NCBI RefSeq assembly: GCF_001189845.1
Contig: NZ_LFLZ01000002.1
Coordinates: 248,001-312,000 of the forward strand
From: Bradyrhizobium tropiciagri
Lineage (GTDB): Bacteria > Pseudomonadota > Alphaproteobacteria > Rhizobiales > Xanthobacteraceae
Direction: 5' to 3'
DNA: 64,000 nucleotides
Part shown: positions 35,432 through 44,392 of the stretch, in pieces
Numbering within the stretch: the first letter of the stretch is position 1
Layout of the letters: each line of letters starts with the position of its first letter
Translations under genes and position numbers: made by a program
Notes under the pieces: generated by a model
Databases searched by the model: none
What the model saw: only the letters and a program-made list of their open reading frames with translations
Told to the model about the DNA's origin: nothing

Positions 35432-38400
35432 CTAGATTTGCGTCTCGAGTACCAGCTCTGGCGCATCGTGAGCGGTTATCTGTTCGGCCGGCTTTTCATG
35501 CGCAAACGCTTCAGGTTCCTGGGCGGCCGATCCATTGCCTTGTTCAGGCTGGATTCGGAACCAGGCCACATAGAGTGCCGGCAGGAACAATAGCGTCAGC
35601 AGTGTGCCGACGATGATGCCGCCCATCATCGCGTAGGCCATCGGTCCCCAGAAGATCTCGCGCGCGATCGGAATCAGCGCGAGACTTGCGGCCGCCGCGG
35701 TCAATAGGATCGGCCGCATGCGATGCTCGGTCGCCTCCACGACGGCCTCCCAGGCCGGGCGCCCCTCCCTCTTCAAATCCTCAATCTGCACGATCAGGAT
35801 CACCGAGTTTCGAACCAGAATTCCGATCAGGGCGAGCACACCGAGGATGGCAACGAAACCGAGCGGCGCTCCGCTCGGCAGCAGGGCCATGACGACGCCG
35901 ATCACGGCGAGCGGCGCGACCGCGAAGACCAGGAACAGACGATGGAAGCTCTGCAGCTGGATCATGAGCACCGTCGCCATGACGAACAGCATGAGCGGAA
36001 CGACGGCAATGATTGGCGCCTGGCTCTTGGCGCTCTCCTCGACGGATCCGCCGATTTTCACCGAATAGCCCGCCGGCAGTTCCTTGGTGAACTCCGCGAT
36101 TTTCGGCGCGAGCTGATCCACGATTGTCTTCGGCTGCACGTTGCCAACAATGCCGGCCTTCAACGTGATGGTTGGGATCCGCGCACGCCGCCAGATCGTC
36201 GGCTGCTCGAGCTCGTAACGCAGATTAGCCACGGCCCCGAGCGGCACGGATCGACCACCGAGCCCCGTCAATTGCAGATCGCGCAGAGTGTCGATGGAGG
36301 CTCGTTCCGGCGCGGTCGCCCGTCCCGTGACATTGACGAGATAGATGCTGTCGCGCACCTGAGTGATCGACGAGCCTTCGAGCACGGAGTTCAAGGTCGT
36401 GGCGATGTCCTCCGAAGTCACGCCGAGCTGGCGCGCCTTGTCCTGGAGAACGTCCACCTTGACGACGCGCGCCGGCTCCATCCAGTCGAACACGACGTTG
36501 CCCAAGTCGGGGCTGCTGCGGACAATCCCGGCGAGCTTCTGCGAGAGATCCCGCACCTTCGCGATATCAGGTCCACTCAAGCGGTACTGCACAGGGCGTC
36601 CGACCGGCGGACCGACCTCCAGCAGCTTGACGTAGGTGTCGGTGCCGGGGAACGTCTTCTTGAGGTAATCCTCGAATTGTGCCTTGACTTGGTCGCGCGC
36701 CTTGATGCCTCCCTTGGTCACGACCACCATTTGACCGAACCAAGTGTTGGCGGTCTGCACGTCGAAGGACAGGACGAAGCGCGGCGAGCCGGTACCGACA
36801 TAGGTCGACCAATGATCGACCGAATTATTGTCCTGAAGCTGCTCGCGCTCGAAGCGCGCCATCTGTGAATTAGTATCGGCAATGGAGGCGTTCTGCGGCA
36901 AATTCCAGTCGATCACGAGCTCAGCGCGATCCGAGGACGGGAAGAACTGTTGCTGGACGAAATTCATGCCGAACAGTGCCAGCAGAAAGGCTGCAACCGT
37001 AACGCCGATCGTCATCCAACGATGATGCATACAGAACAGCAAGAGACGCCCGAACAACTGCGCTACGCGCCCCTTCTCCTCATGATGCCCCTTCATTTTG
37101 GCGGGCAGGATGGTAACGCCAAGCAATGGCGTGAACAGCACTGCCACGATCCAGGAGACGATCAGGGAGACGGCGATGACCACGAACAGCGTGAAGGTGA
37201 ACTCGCCCGCATTACTGCTATTGAGCCCGATCGGAATGAAGCCGGCAACGGTTACCAGGGTTCCGGTCAGCATGGGAAAGGCGGTCGAGGTATAGACATG
37301 GGTCGCCGCTTTTTCGAGGGGATCGCCGATCTCAAGCCGCGCCACCATCATCTCGACCGCAATCATGGCGTCGTCGACCAGCAGGCCGAGCGCGATGATC
37401 AAGGCGCCGAGCGAAATTCGCTGAAGCGAAATTCCGGCATAGGCCATCACCACGAAGGTGATGGCGAGAACCAGCGGAATCGCAATCGCGACGACTAGGC
37501 CAGCGCGCATCCCCAGGCTGAGAAAGCTGATGCCGAGAACAATGATCACAGCCTCGAACAACGCCTCCGTGAAGCCGGACACGGCGTGCTCGACCACCAC
37601 CGGCTGATCGGCGACGAGATGCACGCCGACGCCGATCGGCTGGTCAGCAATGATCTTTGTCATTTCCTCTTTCAGAGCCTCGCCGAAATGCAGGAGGTTG
37701 GCACCGGACTTCATGCCGATCGCGAGCGCGATCGCGGGCTGTCCGTTGTATCTGAACAGGGTTTTGGCTGGATTGACATAACCGCGCGTGATGTTTGCAA
37801 CGTCGGTCAACGGAAAGAAACGGTCGTTGATGCGGAGGTTGACCGCCTTCAGGCTTGCCTCTGACGTGAACTGGCCGTTCACCCGTACGCTGATCCGCTC
37901 GGGCCCTTCCTGGAACACGCCGGACGGCGCGACCGCGTTCTGTCCCTGCAGAGAAGCCATGATGGAGTGGACGTCGAGACCAAGGGCCGCGATCTTGCGG
38001 GTGGAGAATTCGAGATAAATGACCTCGTCCTGCGCGCCCAGAATATCGACCTTACCCACATCCGGAACGGTCAAGATCCTGGCACGGATGTCCTCGACCC
38101 GGTCACGGAGCTGACGCTGGCTCAAGCCGTCGCTGGTGAAGGCGTAGATGTTGCCGAACACGTCGCCGAAGCGATCGTTGAAGCCCGGTCCGATCACTCC
38201 TTGAGGAAACTCGCCCTTGATGTCTGCGATCATGTTGCGGACGCGAATCCAGGTCGGCTTCACGTCGGCTGCCTTCGTGGTGTCACGCAGATAGACGAAG
38301 ACGGTGGTCTCGCCGGCAACAGTGACGCTCTTGGTGTAATCGAGCGATTCCAGCTCCTCGAGCTTCTTCTCGATCCGGTCGGTGACTTGGCGCGTCATCT

Positions 38401-38581
38401 CTTCAGGCGAGGCACCCGGCCACTGCGCCTGAATCACCATGGTCTTGATGGTGAAGTCGGGGTCTTCCTGCCGCCCCAGCTGGAGATAGGCAAACAGGCC
38501 CGCCGCCATGAAGGCAATCATGAAGTACCAGACGAGCGAACGATGGCCGAGCGCCCAGTCGGAAAGATTGAACGACTTCAT
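35432..38581 (-). CDS. RND family efflux pump, inner-membrane transporter
   Basis: A 1049-residue proton-driven transporter with the usual two halves of six membrane helices and large periplasmic loops. It has the TM4 proton-relay Asp pair in LGLLVDDAMIAVEMM, an N-terminal WALGHRSLVWYFMIAFMAAG, and a C-terminal half beginning near FGRLLLFCMHHRW. Sequence style is closer to the HAE-1-like branch of TriC than to AcrB. It is the last gene of a four-gene minus-strand operon and overlaps the preceding adaptor gene by four bases. No outer-membrane factor gene is present, so it must borrow a TolC-like channel. Confidence 0.92.
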   Translation of the reverse strand: MKSFNLSDWALGHRSLVWYFMIAFMAAGLFAYLQLGRQEDPDFTIKTMVIQAQWPGASPEEMTRQVTDRIEKKLEELESLDYTKSVTVAGETTVFVYLRDTTKAADVKPTWIRVRNMIADIKGEFPQGVIGPGFNDRFGDVFGNIYAFTSDGLSQRQLRDRVEDIRARILTVPDVGKVDILGAQDEVIYLEFSTRKIAALGLDVHSIMASLQGQNAVAPSGVFQEGPERISVRVNGQFTSEASLKAVNLRINDRFFPLTDVANITRGYVNPAKTLFRYNGQPAIALAIGMKSGANLLHFGEALKEEMTKIIADQPIGVGVHLVADQPVVVEHAVSGFTEALFEAVIIVLGISFLSLGMRAGLVVAIAIPLVLAITFVVMAYAGISLQRISLGALIIALGLLVDDAMIAVEMMVARLEIGDPLEKAATHVYTSTAFPMLTGTLVTVAGFIPIGLNSSNAGEFTFTLFVVIAVSLIVSWIVAVLFTPLLGVTILPAKMKGHHEEKGRVAQLFGRLLLFCMHHRWMTIGVTVAAFLLALFGMNFVQQQFFPSSDRAELVIDWNLPQNASIADTNSQMARFEREQLQDNNSVDHWSTYVGTGSPRFVLSFDVQTANTWFGQMVVVTKGGIKARDQVKAQFEDYLKKTFPGTDTYVKLLEVGPPVGRPVQYRLSGPDIAKVRDLSQKLAGIVRSSPDLGNVVFDWMEPARVVKVDVLQDKARQLGVTSEDIATTLNSVLEGSSITQVRDSIYLVNVTGRATAPERASIDTLRDLQLTGLGGRSVPLGAVANLRYELEQPTIWRRARIPTITLKAGIVGNVQPKTIVDQLAPKIAEFTKELPAGYSVKIGGSVEESAKSQAPIIAVVPLMLFVMATVLMIQLQSFHRLFLVFAVAPLAVIGVVMALLPSGAPLGFVAILGVLALIGILVRNSVILIVQIEDLKREGRPAWEAVVEATEHRMRPILLTAAAASLALIPIAREIFWGPMAYAMMGGIIVGTLLTLLFLPALYVAWFRIQPEQGNGSAAQEPEAFAHEKPAEQITAHDAPELVLETQI

Positions 38582-39654
38582 GGCTTTTCATCCTGTTCGA
38601 TACGGACTTGCTGTCCCTGCTTGAGGCTGTGGATCCCGGCGGTTACTACGCGCGCACCGGGGCCAACTCCGCCGACAACGCGCGCGCCGGTTTGATCAGC
38701 GACGACATCGACCTTTTGCAACGACACCGTGCTGGCGGGCTGATCGACGACCCAGACGAAGTTTGCGCCGTCCTTGGCGAGCAGAGCCGACGCGGGCAGG
38801 CGCAATATCCGGGCTTGACCCTTGTCAAGTTTCGCGGTGATGGTCGTGCCGAGGCGAAAGCCTTCAGGCGGGTTGTTGAGCGCGATACGGACCCGCCGCA
38901 ATCGCGTCACCGGATCGGCTTGCGGCGCGATCTCGCGAATGCCGCCTTGCACCTGTACGGCGGGCAAGAGCTGCAGGCTGACCGTGAATGGCAGGCCGAT
39001 CTCCAGCGGCAGCGGAAAGTCCGGTCCGATATCGACGACGGCTTCGCGAACATCGGGTCTCGCGACCGTCACCACGCTTTGGCCGGGAGATACCACCTGG
39101 CCGACTTCCGCCCCCACCGCGGTGACCACACCGGCGAAGTCGGCCCTGATCTGCGAATAGCCGAGCTGCTCGATCGCCTTGGTCAGGTTCGCCTGAGCCT
39201 GCGCCACCGTCGCTTCCGCGCCGGCGCGCGCCTGCTCGGCGTTGTCCAGCGTCTGCTTTGTGGTCGCGTCGGTGGTGATGAGCGTTCGCTGCCGTTCCTC
39301 TGTCGCTCTGACGGTCGCGAACTGCGCCTCGGCCTTGGCAAGCTCGCCTTTGGCCGCGCGGACCGCGAGCTCGAGGGCCGTCGGGTCGATGGTGCCGACC
39401 GTCTGGCCTTCATGCACGAGATCACCGACATAGACCGGACGCGTTGTCAGCCGTCCCAGCACGCGGAAGCCGAGATTAGTTTGGTAGCGCGGCTCGATGA
39501 CGCCCACCGCAGCCGTATCGTCGGCATGGTCCGCCTGGAGAAGCTCCGATTGGACGGGCCGCACGGGCTCCGGCGCCTTTGTTTCCTGCTGACATCCGGC
39601 AAGTGCAAGCGCGCATGCAAGCGGGCCCGCCACGATCATCGCGCGGCTCGTCAT
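38578..39654 (-). CDS. RND periplasmic adaptor lipoprotein (second)
   Basis: A 358-residue membrane fusion protein with a lipobox signal (ACALALAGC). It has the barrel-sandwich hybrid pattern LTTRPVYVGDLVHEGQTVGTIDPTALE, a coiled hairpin about residues 95-170 with QIRADFAGVVTAVGAEVGQVV, and a beta-barrel. It overlaps the neighbours on both sides by four bases. It differs clearly from the adaptor gene before it, so it is not a recent tandem duplicate. Confidence 0.9.
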   Translation of the reverse strand: MTSRAMIVAGPLACALALAGCQQETKAPEPVRPVQSELLQADHADDTAAVGVIEPRYQTNLGFRVLGRLTTRPVYVGDLVHEGQTVGTIDPTALELAVRAAKGELAKAEAQFATVRATEERQRTLITTDATTKQTLDNAEQARAGAEATVAQAQANLTKAIEQLGYSQIRADFAGVVTAVGAEVGQVVSPGQSVVTVARPDVREAVVDIGPDFPLPLEIGLPFTVSLQLLPAVQVQGGIREIAPQADPVTRLRRVRIALNNPPEGFRLGTTITAKLDKGQARILRLPASALLAKDGANFVWVVDQPASTVSLQKVDVVADQTGARVVGGVGPGARVVTAGIHSLKQGQQVRIEQDEKP

Positions 39655-40778
39655 GAGGGATCTCCTTCATAAGTCACGGGCTGGCCCGCGCTCAAAAGCT
39701 TGCCGCCGTCGATTACGACGCGCTCGCCCGGCTCGAGACCCGCCTTGATCAATACTTCTCCGGCCTCATAGCCATCGACCGTTACCGGCTTCAGCGAGGC
39801 TGTCCGCGTTGCCGGATCGACAGTCCAGACCGCGGGCCTGGTGCCCGCCGCCATCAATGCACTCCAAGGCAACGCGATCTGCCGCTGGGGATGCACTTTC
39901 ACAGTTCCTGCGACGGGGCTTCCAAGCGTCATTGCGGCAGGCGGGTCCTTGATCGCCACCTTCACCCGAATGGTCGAGCTCTTGGCGTCAACGGCCGGGG
40001 AAACCTCCCGAACGTGGCCGCTTGCGGTCACGCCCGCATCGGAGACGAGCGTCAACGAAACGCTGCGGTCGTCGGCATTGCCGAGGAAAATGGACTCGTA
40101 AACCTCAAATACGGCGTCTCGCTCTCCATCCTGCGCCAGCGAAAATGCCGGTTGCGCGGCCTGCACGACCTGACCGGTTTCCAGGTTGCGTGCGGTAACG
40201 ACACCGTCCGCCTCGGCTCGCAGCGCGGTGTAGCCAAGGGCCTCCTTTGACGTCCCGAGCTGCGCTCTTGCCGCTTCGAGCGCGCCTTCCGCGGTTCGCA
40301 ATCCTTCCTGCGCCTGGTCGTAGGTCGTGCGCGTGGTGAAGCCGCTTGCGATCAGAGTCTTTTGCCGCTCAAAGGTCGCCTTCGCCACACGCAGTTGGGA
40401 TTCTGCGGCGAGAACGGCAGCGGTCGCGGCATCGACATCGGCCTGTTGTTCGGCGGGGTCGAGAAGGGCCAGCACCTCGCCGGCCTTGACGTGGGTCCCG
40501 ACGTCGACATAGCGCGCGATCACACGTCCGCTGACACGGAACGACAAATCGGCGCGGAAGCGGGGCTGCACCTCGCCGGTCAGGGTGATCGAGGCTTGCC
40601 GGGCCTTCGGCTGGACGACCTCCGTGCGCACGAACGCGGCGCGCGTGGGCGGAGCGTCGCCGCGATCATTGCAGCCGCTCAGCTCAACTGCGGCAAGCGC
40701 GAGCGCCACGCCCGCCAGAGGCTTAAGCAAGCGCTTGGCTCGACCGATTTTGGTGTGATTTGAACAGCCTGGTTTCAT
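39651..40778 (-). CDS. RND periplasmic adaptor lipoprotein (first)
   Basis: A 375-residue membrane fusion protein with a lipobox (AAVELSGC) after a longer basic N-terminus. The hybrid motif is VSGRVIARYVDVGTHVKAGEVLALLDP, with a coiled hairpin and LRAEADGVVTARNLETGQVV. It overlaps the histidine-kinase-like gene upstream by four bases and the second adaptor downstream by four, a fully coupled operon. Two different adaptors with one pump is the arrangement of TriABC. Confidence 0.9.
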   Translation of the reverse strand: MKPGCSNHTKIGRAKRLLKPLAGVALALAAVELSGCNDRGDAPPTRAAFVRTEVVQPKARQASITLTGEVQPRFRADLSFRVSGRVIARYVDVGTHVKAGEVLALLDPAEQQADVDAATAAVLAAESQLRVAKATFERQKTLIASGFTTRTTYDQAQEGLRTAEGALEAARAQLGTSKEALGYTALRAEADGVVTARNLETGQVVQAAQPAFSLAQDGERDAVFEVYESIFLGNADDRSVSLTLVSDAGVTASGHVREVSPAVDAKSSTIRVKVAIKDPPAAMTLGSPVAGTVKVHPQRQIALPWSALMAAGTRPAVWTVDPATRTASLKPVTVDGYEAGEVLIKAGLEPGERVVIDGGKLLSAGQPVTYEGDPS

Positions 40779-41569
40779 AGCGCGGCCATGCGGTGAGAGG
40801 GGGACAGCAGATCGCCCAAAACGTCTGAGCCCTTGCTGGGCGGGCCCAGTTCATTCGGATGCGCTCGCAGCATCTTTGGATCCGCTCCAATCGCGCTCGG
40901 GCGCCGCGACCTCATGCGGCGCGTCGCCATCGACCAGTTCGCCTGCCGCTCCCGCTCGCTCAGGTGAAACGAGAAAACGACGGATGTGAACTCGGCGGCG
41001 AAGCCGTGCTCGATTCGGCCGCCCAGCCCCCTGGCAAGGTCACAACTGATCGGGCGCTCACGACCCATGTCCGCCCGCGCCAATCGTGAGCCGTTATCCA
41101 GCACCACGCAGTTCACCACCGCGCCGATGCGCGTCAGCTTGACTTTGATCTCGCCGGCGCGCGCATCGAAATACGCGTGCTTCGCCCCACTTACGATGAG
41201 GTCGTGAACGATCAGGCCAAGCCGCCAGCACCGCTCTGATTGGAGGGGAAGACATTCAGTGGCGAACGCCAGCCGGATCCCCATTCGATCCAACAGGGAC
41301 TGGCGCATGGCGCAGCCCAGTTTGCGAATGTAAGTCGCGGCATCATGAAGGGCTCCGCCCTGGGGCATTGCGAGCGCCCGATGCAGTGCGGCATGTCCGC
41401 TCAGCAGCTCGACCACATCGCTCAGCGCGGTCTTTGCTTCCGCACCGTCGGCCCGGATAACCGCGGCCGAGACCAGATCGATCGCCGAGGCAATCCCTTG
41501 ATCGATCCTGTGATGCAATTCGCGCAGCAGCACGCCGTCTTGTGGGCGATGCGGATCCGGACTCAACAT
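40775..41569 (-). CDS. sensor histidine kinase-like protein (HWE/HisKA_2 type), degenerate
   Basis: A 264-residue soluble protein beginning at ATG 41569 after AGGAG. The H-box LLRELHHRIDQ is present near residue 18. The ATPase part has VVLDNGSRLA (G1) and GLGGRIEHGF (G2), but the N-box, normally ELxxNAxKHA, reads HDLIVSGAKHA, without the Asn that coordinates magnesium. It lacks an input domain and membrane segments. A frame open to 41965 is ignored because the added part is Arg/Cys-rich and contains the shared operator. It heads the efflux operon, four bases overlapping the first adaptor. Confidence 0.72.
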   Translation of the reverse strand: MLSPDPHRPQDGVLLRELHHRIDQGIASAIDLVSAAVIRADGAEAKTALSDVVELLSGHAALHRALAMPQGGALHDAATYIRKLGCAMRQSLLDRMGIRLAFATECLPLQSERCWRLGLIVHDLIVSGAKHAYFDARAGEIKVKLTRIGAVVNCVVLDNGSRLARADMGRERPISCDLARGLGGRIEHGFAAEFTSVVFSFHLSERERQANWSMATRRMRSRRPSAIGADPKMLRAHPNELGPPSKGSDVLGDLLSPSHRMAAL

Positions 41570-41668
41570 AGTCAATTTAATCTCCTGAGGTGGATCGGAT
41601 GATCGGGCGCCAGCGCACGCAGGCCGTCCGGAACGCCGTCGCAGGTCTTGGCAAGGCGCGCGACATAG

Positions 41669-41691
41669 TAAATAAACTATACCGTATATTT
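41669..41691. promoter_or_regulatory. candidate TetR operator in the efflux/TetR divergent region
   Basis: A 23-bp stretch around the palindrome TATACCGTATA (41678-41688) is identical, in inverted orientation, to 44009-44031. It lies between the start of the efflux operon and tetR. TTGGCA at 41648-41653 with AATAAA at 41671 could be a tetR promoter overlapped by the site. Confidence 0.65.
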
Positions 41692-41769
41692 TCTTTTTCT
41701 TGCCTTTTCCCGCCAAGCGTGTCAAGCGCGATCTGCGTGCGCACAGACTCGTGATTGGGAGACCGACGG

Positions 41770-42432
41770 ATGACGAAAAAGACCACCCCGAAACGGGGCA
41801 GACCGCCCAAGGACCTCGCCGGTGACGTTCAGGCCCGGATCCTTGATGCAGCCCAGCAACTCTTTCTCGAGAAGGGCTACCGTAGCGCCAGCATCGATGA
41901 CATCTCCGAGCTGGCGCCAGCGAGCAAACCAACCATCTACGCCCATTTTTCCGGCAAGGAGGCACTATTCGCGGCGGTGGTGGCCCGCACCATTACCGGG
42001 CTGACGGATTTCGAAGGCTTCGAGCCCGAGGGCCGCACCCTCCAGGACAAGCTCTCGAGCCTCGGCACCGCCGTCGTGGAGAAGGTGATCGAAGAGTCGT
42101 TGGGCATGGTCCGCGCCACGATTGCCGAAGCGCAGCGTTTCCCCGAGTTGAGCCGCAACGTCCACGATGCCGCACGCGATCGCTCCGTCAACGCCATTTC
42201 CCAACTCCTCAATGAAGCGACGCAGAAGCTGGCGCGCTCTTCAAAAGGTCCCTTCAGTGGCAAGCGAAGCCTTGCCACCGCTCAGATCTTCCTGGATCTG
42301 ATTCTGCTGCCGATGCTGTTTCGTTCGTTGGTGGGGGAAACGTCCAAGGACCTGAGACGCGAACTGCCCTCTTTCGTGCGCGAGCGGGTTGGCTTTTTCC
42401 TTGCGGCCTGCGAGGCAGACTGGACGCCGTGA
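41770..42432 (+). CDS. TetR/AcrR-family repressor, probable regulator of the efflux operon
   Basis: A 220-residue regulator starting at ATG 41770 (MTKKTTPKRGRPPKDLAG). The helix-turn-helix is ILDAAQQLFLEKGYRSASIDDISELAPASKPTIYAHFSGKEALF. The C-terminal half matches the AefR/TetR_C style domain with LFRSLVGETSKDLRRELPSFVRER. Its position divergent from a pump operon, with a palindrome between, is the usual local-repressor arrangement. The repeat of that palindrome at 44.0 kb suggests a second target. Confidence 0.88.
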   Translation: MTKKTTPKRGRPPKDLAGDVQARILDAAQQLFLEKGYRSASIDDISELAPASKPTIYAHFSGKEALFAAVVARTITGLTDFEGFEPEGRTLQDKLSSLGTAVVEKVIEESLGMVRATIAEAQRFPELSRNVHDAARDRSVNAISQLLNEATQKLARSSKGPFSGKRSLATAQIFLDLILLPMLFRSLVGETSKDLRRELPSFVRERVGFFLAACEADWTP

Positions 42433-42450
42433 GCCGGCGATCGCCAAACG

Positions 42451-43124
42451 CTAGGCGCGACAGGGAAACTTGTAAGGTAAATCAGCCCGACTGCTGGTCA
42501 TTTGCGAGGGCGCCCCGTTGACAGACGCTGCGTTGCTAAGCGCCCCCGCGCAAAAGTTCATCATCTCGTCGAAGGCCGGCCGAAGAGCGGCCGCCTTGAT
42601 ACGAGCTGGATTGAGGTATGCGTCCATCGCGTCCAGCAGGCAGCAGGCCAGCGCCATCGGGCTCCCTGCTCGAAATTCGCCACCGGCCTGCCCGGCCGCG
42701 ATGACCGACTGCACGACACCGCGAAGGCGATCCGCATGGGACAGGCTGCCGGCCAGTTTTCTTGTGCTGCGGCGACCACCAGCTCGTGCAATCGGACATT
42801 GTTTGCCAGCCGATCTTCGTGCGTCCGGGCGATCGCCCTAAAGAAGGCATTTAACCGCTCCAGGCCCGAGCGGCCGCTTCGCGCCGCACTTGCCGCCGCC
42901 GCGGACGCCTCCTCAAGCAGCCCGGTCACGACGGCCTCTTCGAGCGCTCGGCGACAGGGATAAAACCGATAGAGATTTGCGGGAGACATCGATGCGTCGC
43001 GAGCGACGTCGGCAACGGTGGTCTTCCGGTACCCGATCTCCCGGTACAAGCGGATTGCAGCCTGCACAATTCGTTCGCGAGCGCACGACGATCCAGGCTG
43101 GCGGGTGGTCTGCGCCTTGAGCAT
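42451..43124 (-). pseudogene. second TetR-family regulator, frameshifted
   Basis: The N-terminal helix-turn-helix part reads from ATG 43124 (MLKAQTTRQPG) through IVQAAIRLYREIGYRKTTVADVARDASMSPANLYRFY to about QENWPA near 42750. The C-terminal part, SLSHADRLRGVVQSVIAAGQAGGEF to the stop at 42451, lies in another frame. A one-base deletion around 42745-42752 accounts for this; repaired, it encodes about 225 residues. It is convergent with the intact tetR. Its target may have been the upstream pair of small genes or the efflux pump. Confidence 0.8.
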
Positions 43125-43132
43125 GCCCGGCC

Positions 43133-43570
43133 TCAACGCGACGGAATCGCGTGCATTTCACGCCGGCACGCCTCGCCGAATTCACGCAACGGATCCATCT
43201 CCTCCATGAAGCCTGGCAGGTCGACGAACGACGTGTTCGGTGCAAGGTAGGTCTCGATGATCAGTCGGCCTGCCCGCTCCGCGGCATGGACCACCTCGTC
43301 GTCGGACAGAATCCGCATACGCCCGATAAGCGCATACAAATTCACCAGCGCAGGGATCTCGGACCTGTCGCTGGTCAGCGCGTCCGCATACAGCCGGGAC
43401 GCCTCCTCGATGAAGCTTCGATACAGCTTTTCACGCTTGGTAACCGCGTGGGCATGATGGCGCTCGCGGACCCTGCGGCGACGGGTCACCCACCCGGTCA
43501 CGATCGTGGAGATCGCCGCGAAGGCCGAGCCGCCGAACGCGGCGAAAGCGGGAACATATATCGTGTTCAT
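43133..43570 (-). CDS. conserved protein with one membrane segment, unknown function
   Basis: A 145-residue protein starting MNTIYVPAFAAFGGSAFAAISTIVTGWVTRRRRVRER: one N-terminal membrane helix, an arginine-rich stop-transfer segment and a helical cytoplasmic part. An AGGA ribosome site precedes ATG 43570. It begins four bases after the stop of the Cys-rich secreted protein, so they form a two-gene operon. Function not known. Confidence 0.65.
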   Translation of the reverse strand: MNTIYVPAFAAFGGSAFAAISTIVTGWVTRRRRVRERHHAHAVTKREKLYRSFIEEASRLYADALTSDRSEIPALVNLYALIGRMRILSDDEVVHAAERAGRLIIETYLAPNTSFVDLPGFMEEMDPLREFGEACRREMHAIPSR

Positions 43571-43574
43571 ACGA

Positions 43575-43868
43575 TCATTCCTGATCTTTTGCGCCGCGAT
43601 ACCGCTGCGATCCTATGGTCCTGACCGAAGTAGTAGGCGCTGCGTGCTCGAAGACGGCTCTGCAGGCATCGCTCAGGTCCGGCTCCTTTTGCCTGAGACA
43701 GGCTTCCACATTCGCGGCGTCAGGGATGTAGCCGGCACACAAACGAAACGCATCAGGAGCGCATGCCGCCCTCTGCTCAGGTGTGCCGCGGTCCTCCTGT
43801 CCGAGAGCGGCCGCCGCGCCCAACGAAATGAAAACCAAGACCGCGAGTACCAGCCGGTTCGCGAACAT
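43575..43868 (-). CDS. small secreted cysteine-containing protein, unknown function
   Basis: A 97-residue exported protein. ATG 43868 follows AAAGGATCCGAT; the frame opens at 43940, but the extra residues precede a normal signal peptide (FANRLVLAVLVFISLGAAAALG). The mature part has four Cys residues (RAACAPDAFRLCAGYIPD, VEACLRQ, SDACRAVF) in a pattern repeated in many small rhizobial periplasmic proteins. It reads away from the 44.0-kb operator region, so it may be co-regulated. Confidence 0.7.
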   Translation of the reverse strand: MFANRLVLAVLVFISLGAAAALGQEDRGTPEQRAACAPDAFRLCAGYIPDAANVEACLRQKEPDLSDACRAVFEHAAPTTSVRTIGSQRYRGAKDQE

Positions 43869-43977
43869 ATCGGATCCTTTCTCGAATTGAGGCATCTGCT
43901 TTCCGATCGAACCAGGTCTCGCGACCCAGGTCCTCTCCATCCAACCAGGAGGAACACGGGCTTGTGATTCTCTGCTC

Positions 43978-44031
43978 TTGACACATCCCGCTATCCGCGC
44001 TGTATATGAAATATACGGTATAGTTTATTTA
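43978..44031 (+). promoter_or_regulatory. promoter overlapped by the second copy of the TetR-type operator
   Basis: TTGACA at 43978-43983 and TGTATA at 44001-44006 are 17 bases apart, a near-consensus sigma-70 promoter. Two palindromes overlap its -10 end: GTATATGAAATATAC (44002-44016) and TATACGGTATA (44012-44022). The segment 44009-44031 is the inverted identical copy of 41669-41691. A bound repressor would block this promoter directly. Confidence 0.7.
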
Positions 44032-44042
44032 TGAGGTGAAAG

Positions 44043-44249
44043 ATGTCAAGCGTGTTCTTGGCGCCCGTACGGGAAAATCCCTTGCCGGCGATCGCCGTCG
44101 CATCGCTCAATCTGATCGTGGCCGTGTCGCTCGTGGGCGTGAGCCTGCTGCTGGGTATCACGATTTCGATCGTCGCCTGGGTGCATGCGCTCGTCGATCG
44201 CGAGCCGGCGCCGGTGCGAAACCGCGTCGCGCGGAGGAGGCTTGCATGA
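44043..44249 (+). CDS. small membrane protein, unknown function
   Basis: A 68-residue protein after GAGGTGAAAG. The first half is MSSVFLAPVRENPLPAIAVA, then one long or two short membrane spans (SLNLIVAVSLVGVSLLLGITISIVAWVHALV) and an Arg-rich tail, placing the C-terminus in the cytoplasm. It is the first gene behind the operator-controlled promoter. Its stop overlaps the next start (ATGA). Confidence 0.7.
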   Translation: MSSVFLAPVRENPLPAIAVASLNLIVAVSLVGVSLLLGITISIVAWVHALVDREPAPVRNRVARRRLA

Positions 44250-44392
44250 CACCGATGCTGCTGCTGTCGCGTGACTGCATCATCTGTTGGGTGAGTATCT
44301 GGATCGCGCCCATCGAATGCGTGTTCGACCTGATCGAATCGGAGCTGGCGCGCAGAGGAATTCCGCTCAAGACCAGGAGCCGAGTGCCGTGA
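44246..44392 (+). CDS. very small hydrophobic protein, unknown function
   Basis: A 48-residue protein starting ATG 44246 behind GGAGGAGG, overlapping the previous stop. MTPMLLLSRDCIICWVSIWIAPIECVFDLIE is hydrophobic with three cysteines, and the tail is basic. A strong ribosome site and start/stop overlaps on both sides support it as real in spite of its size. Confidence 0.6.
   Translation: MTPMLLLSRDCIICWVSIWIAPIECVFDLIESELARRGIPLKTRSRVP

Noticed and set aside
40775..41965. Long form of the kinase-like protein, starting at 41965
   Set aside because: The extra 132 residues are Arg/Cys-rich and run across the operator and tetR start. AGGAG precedes ATG 41569.
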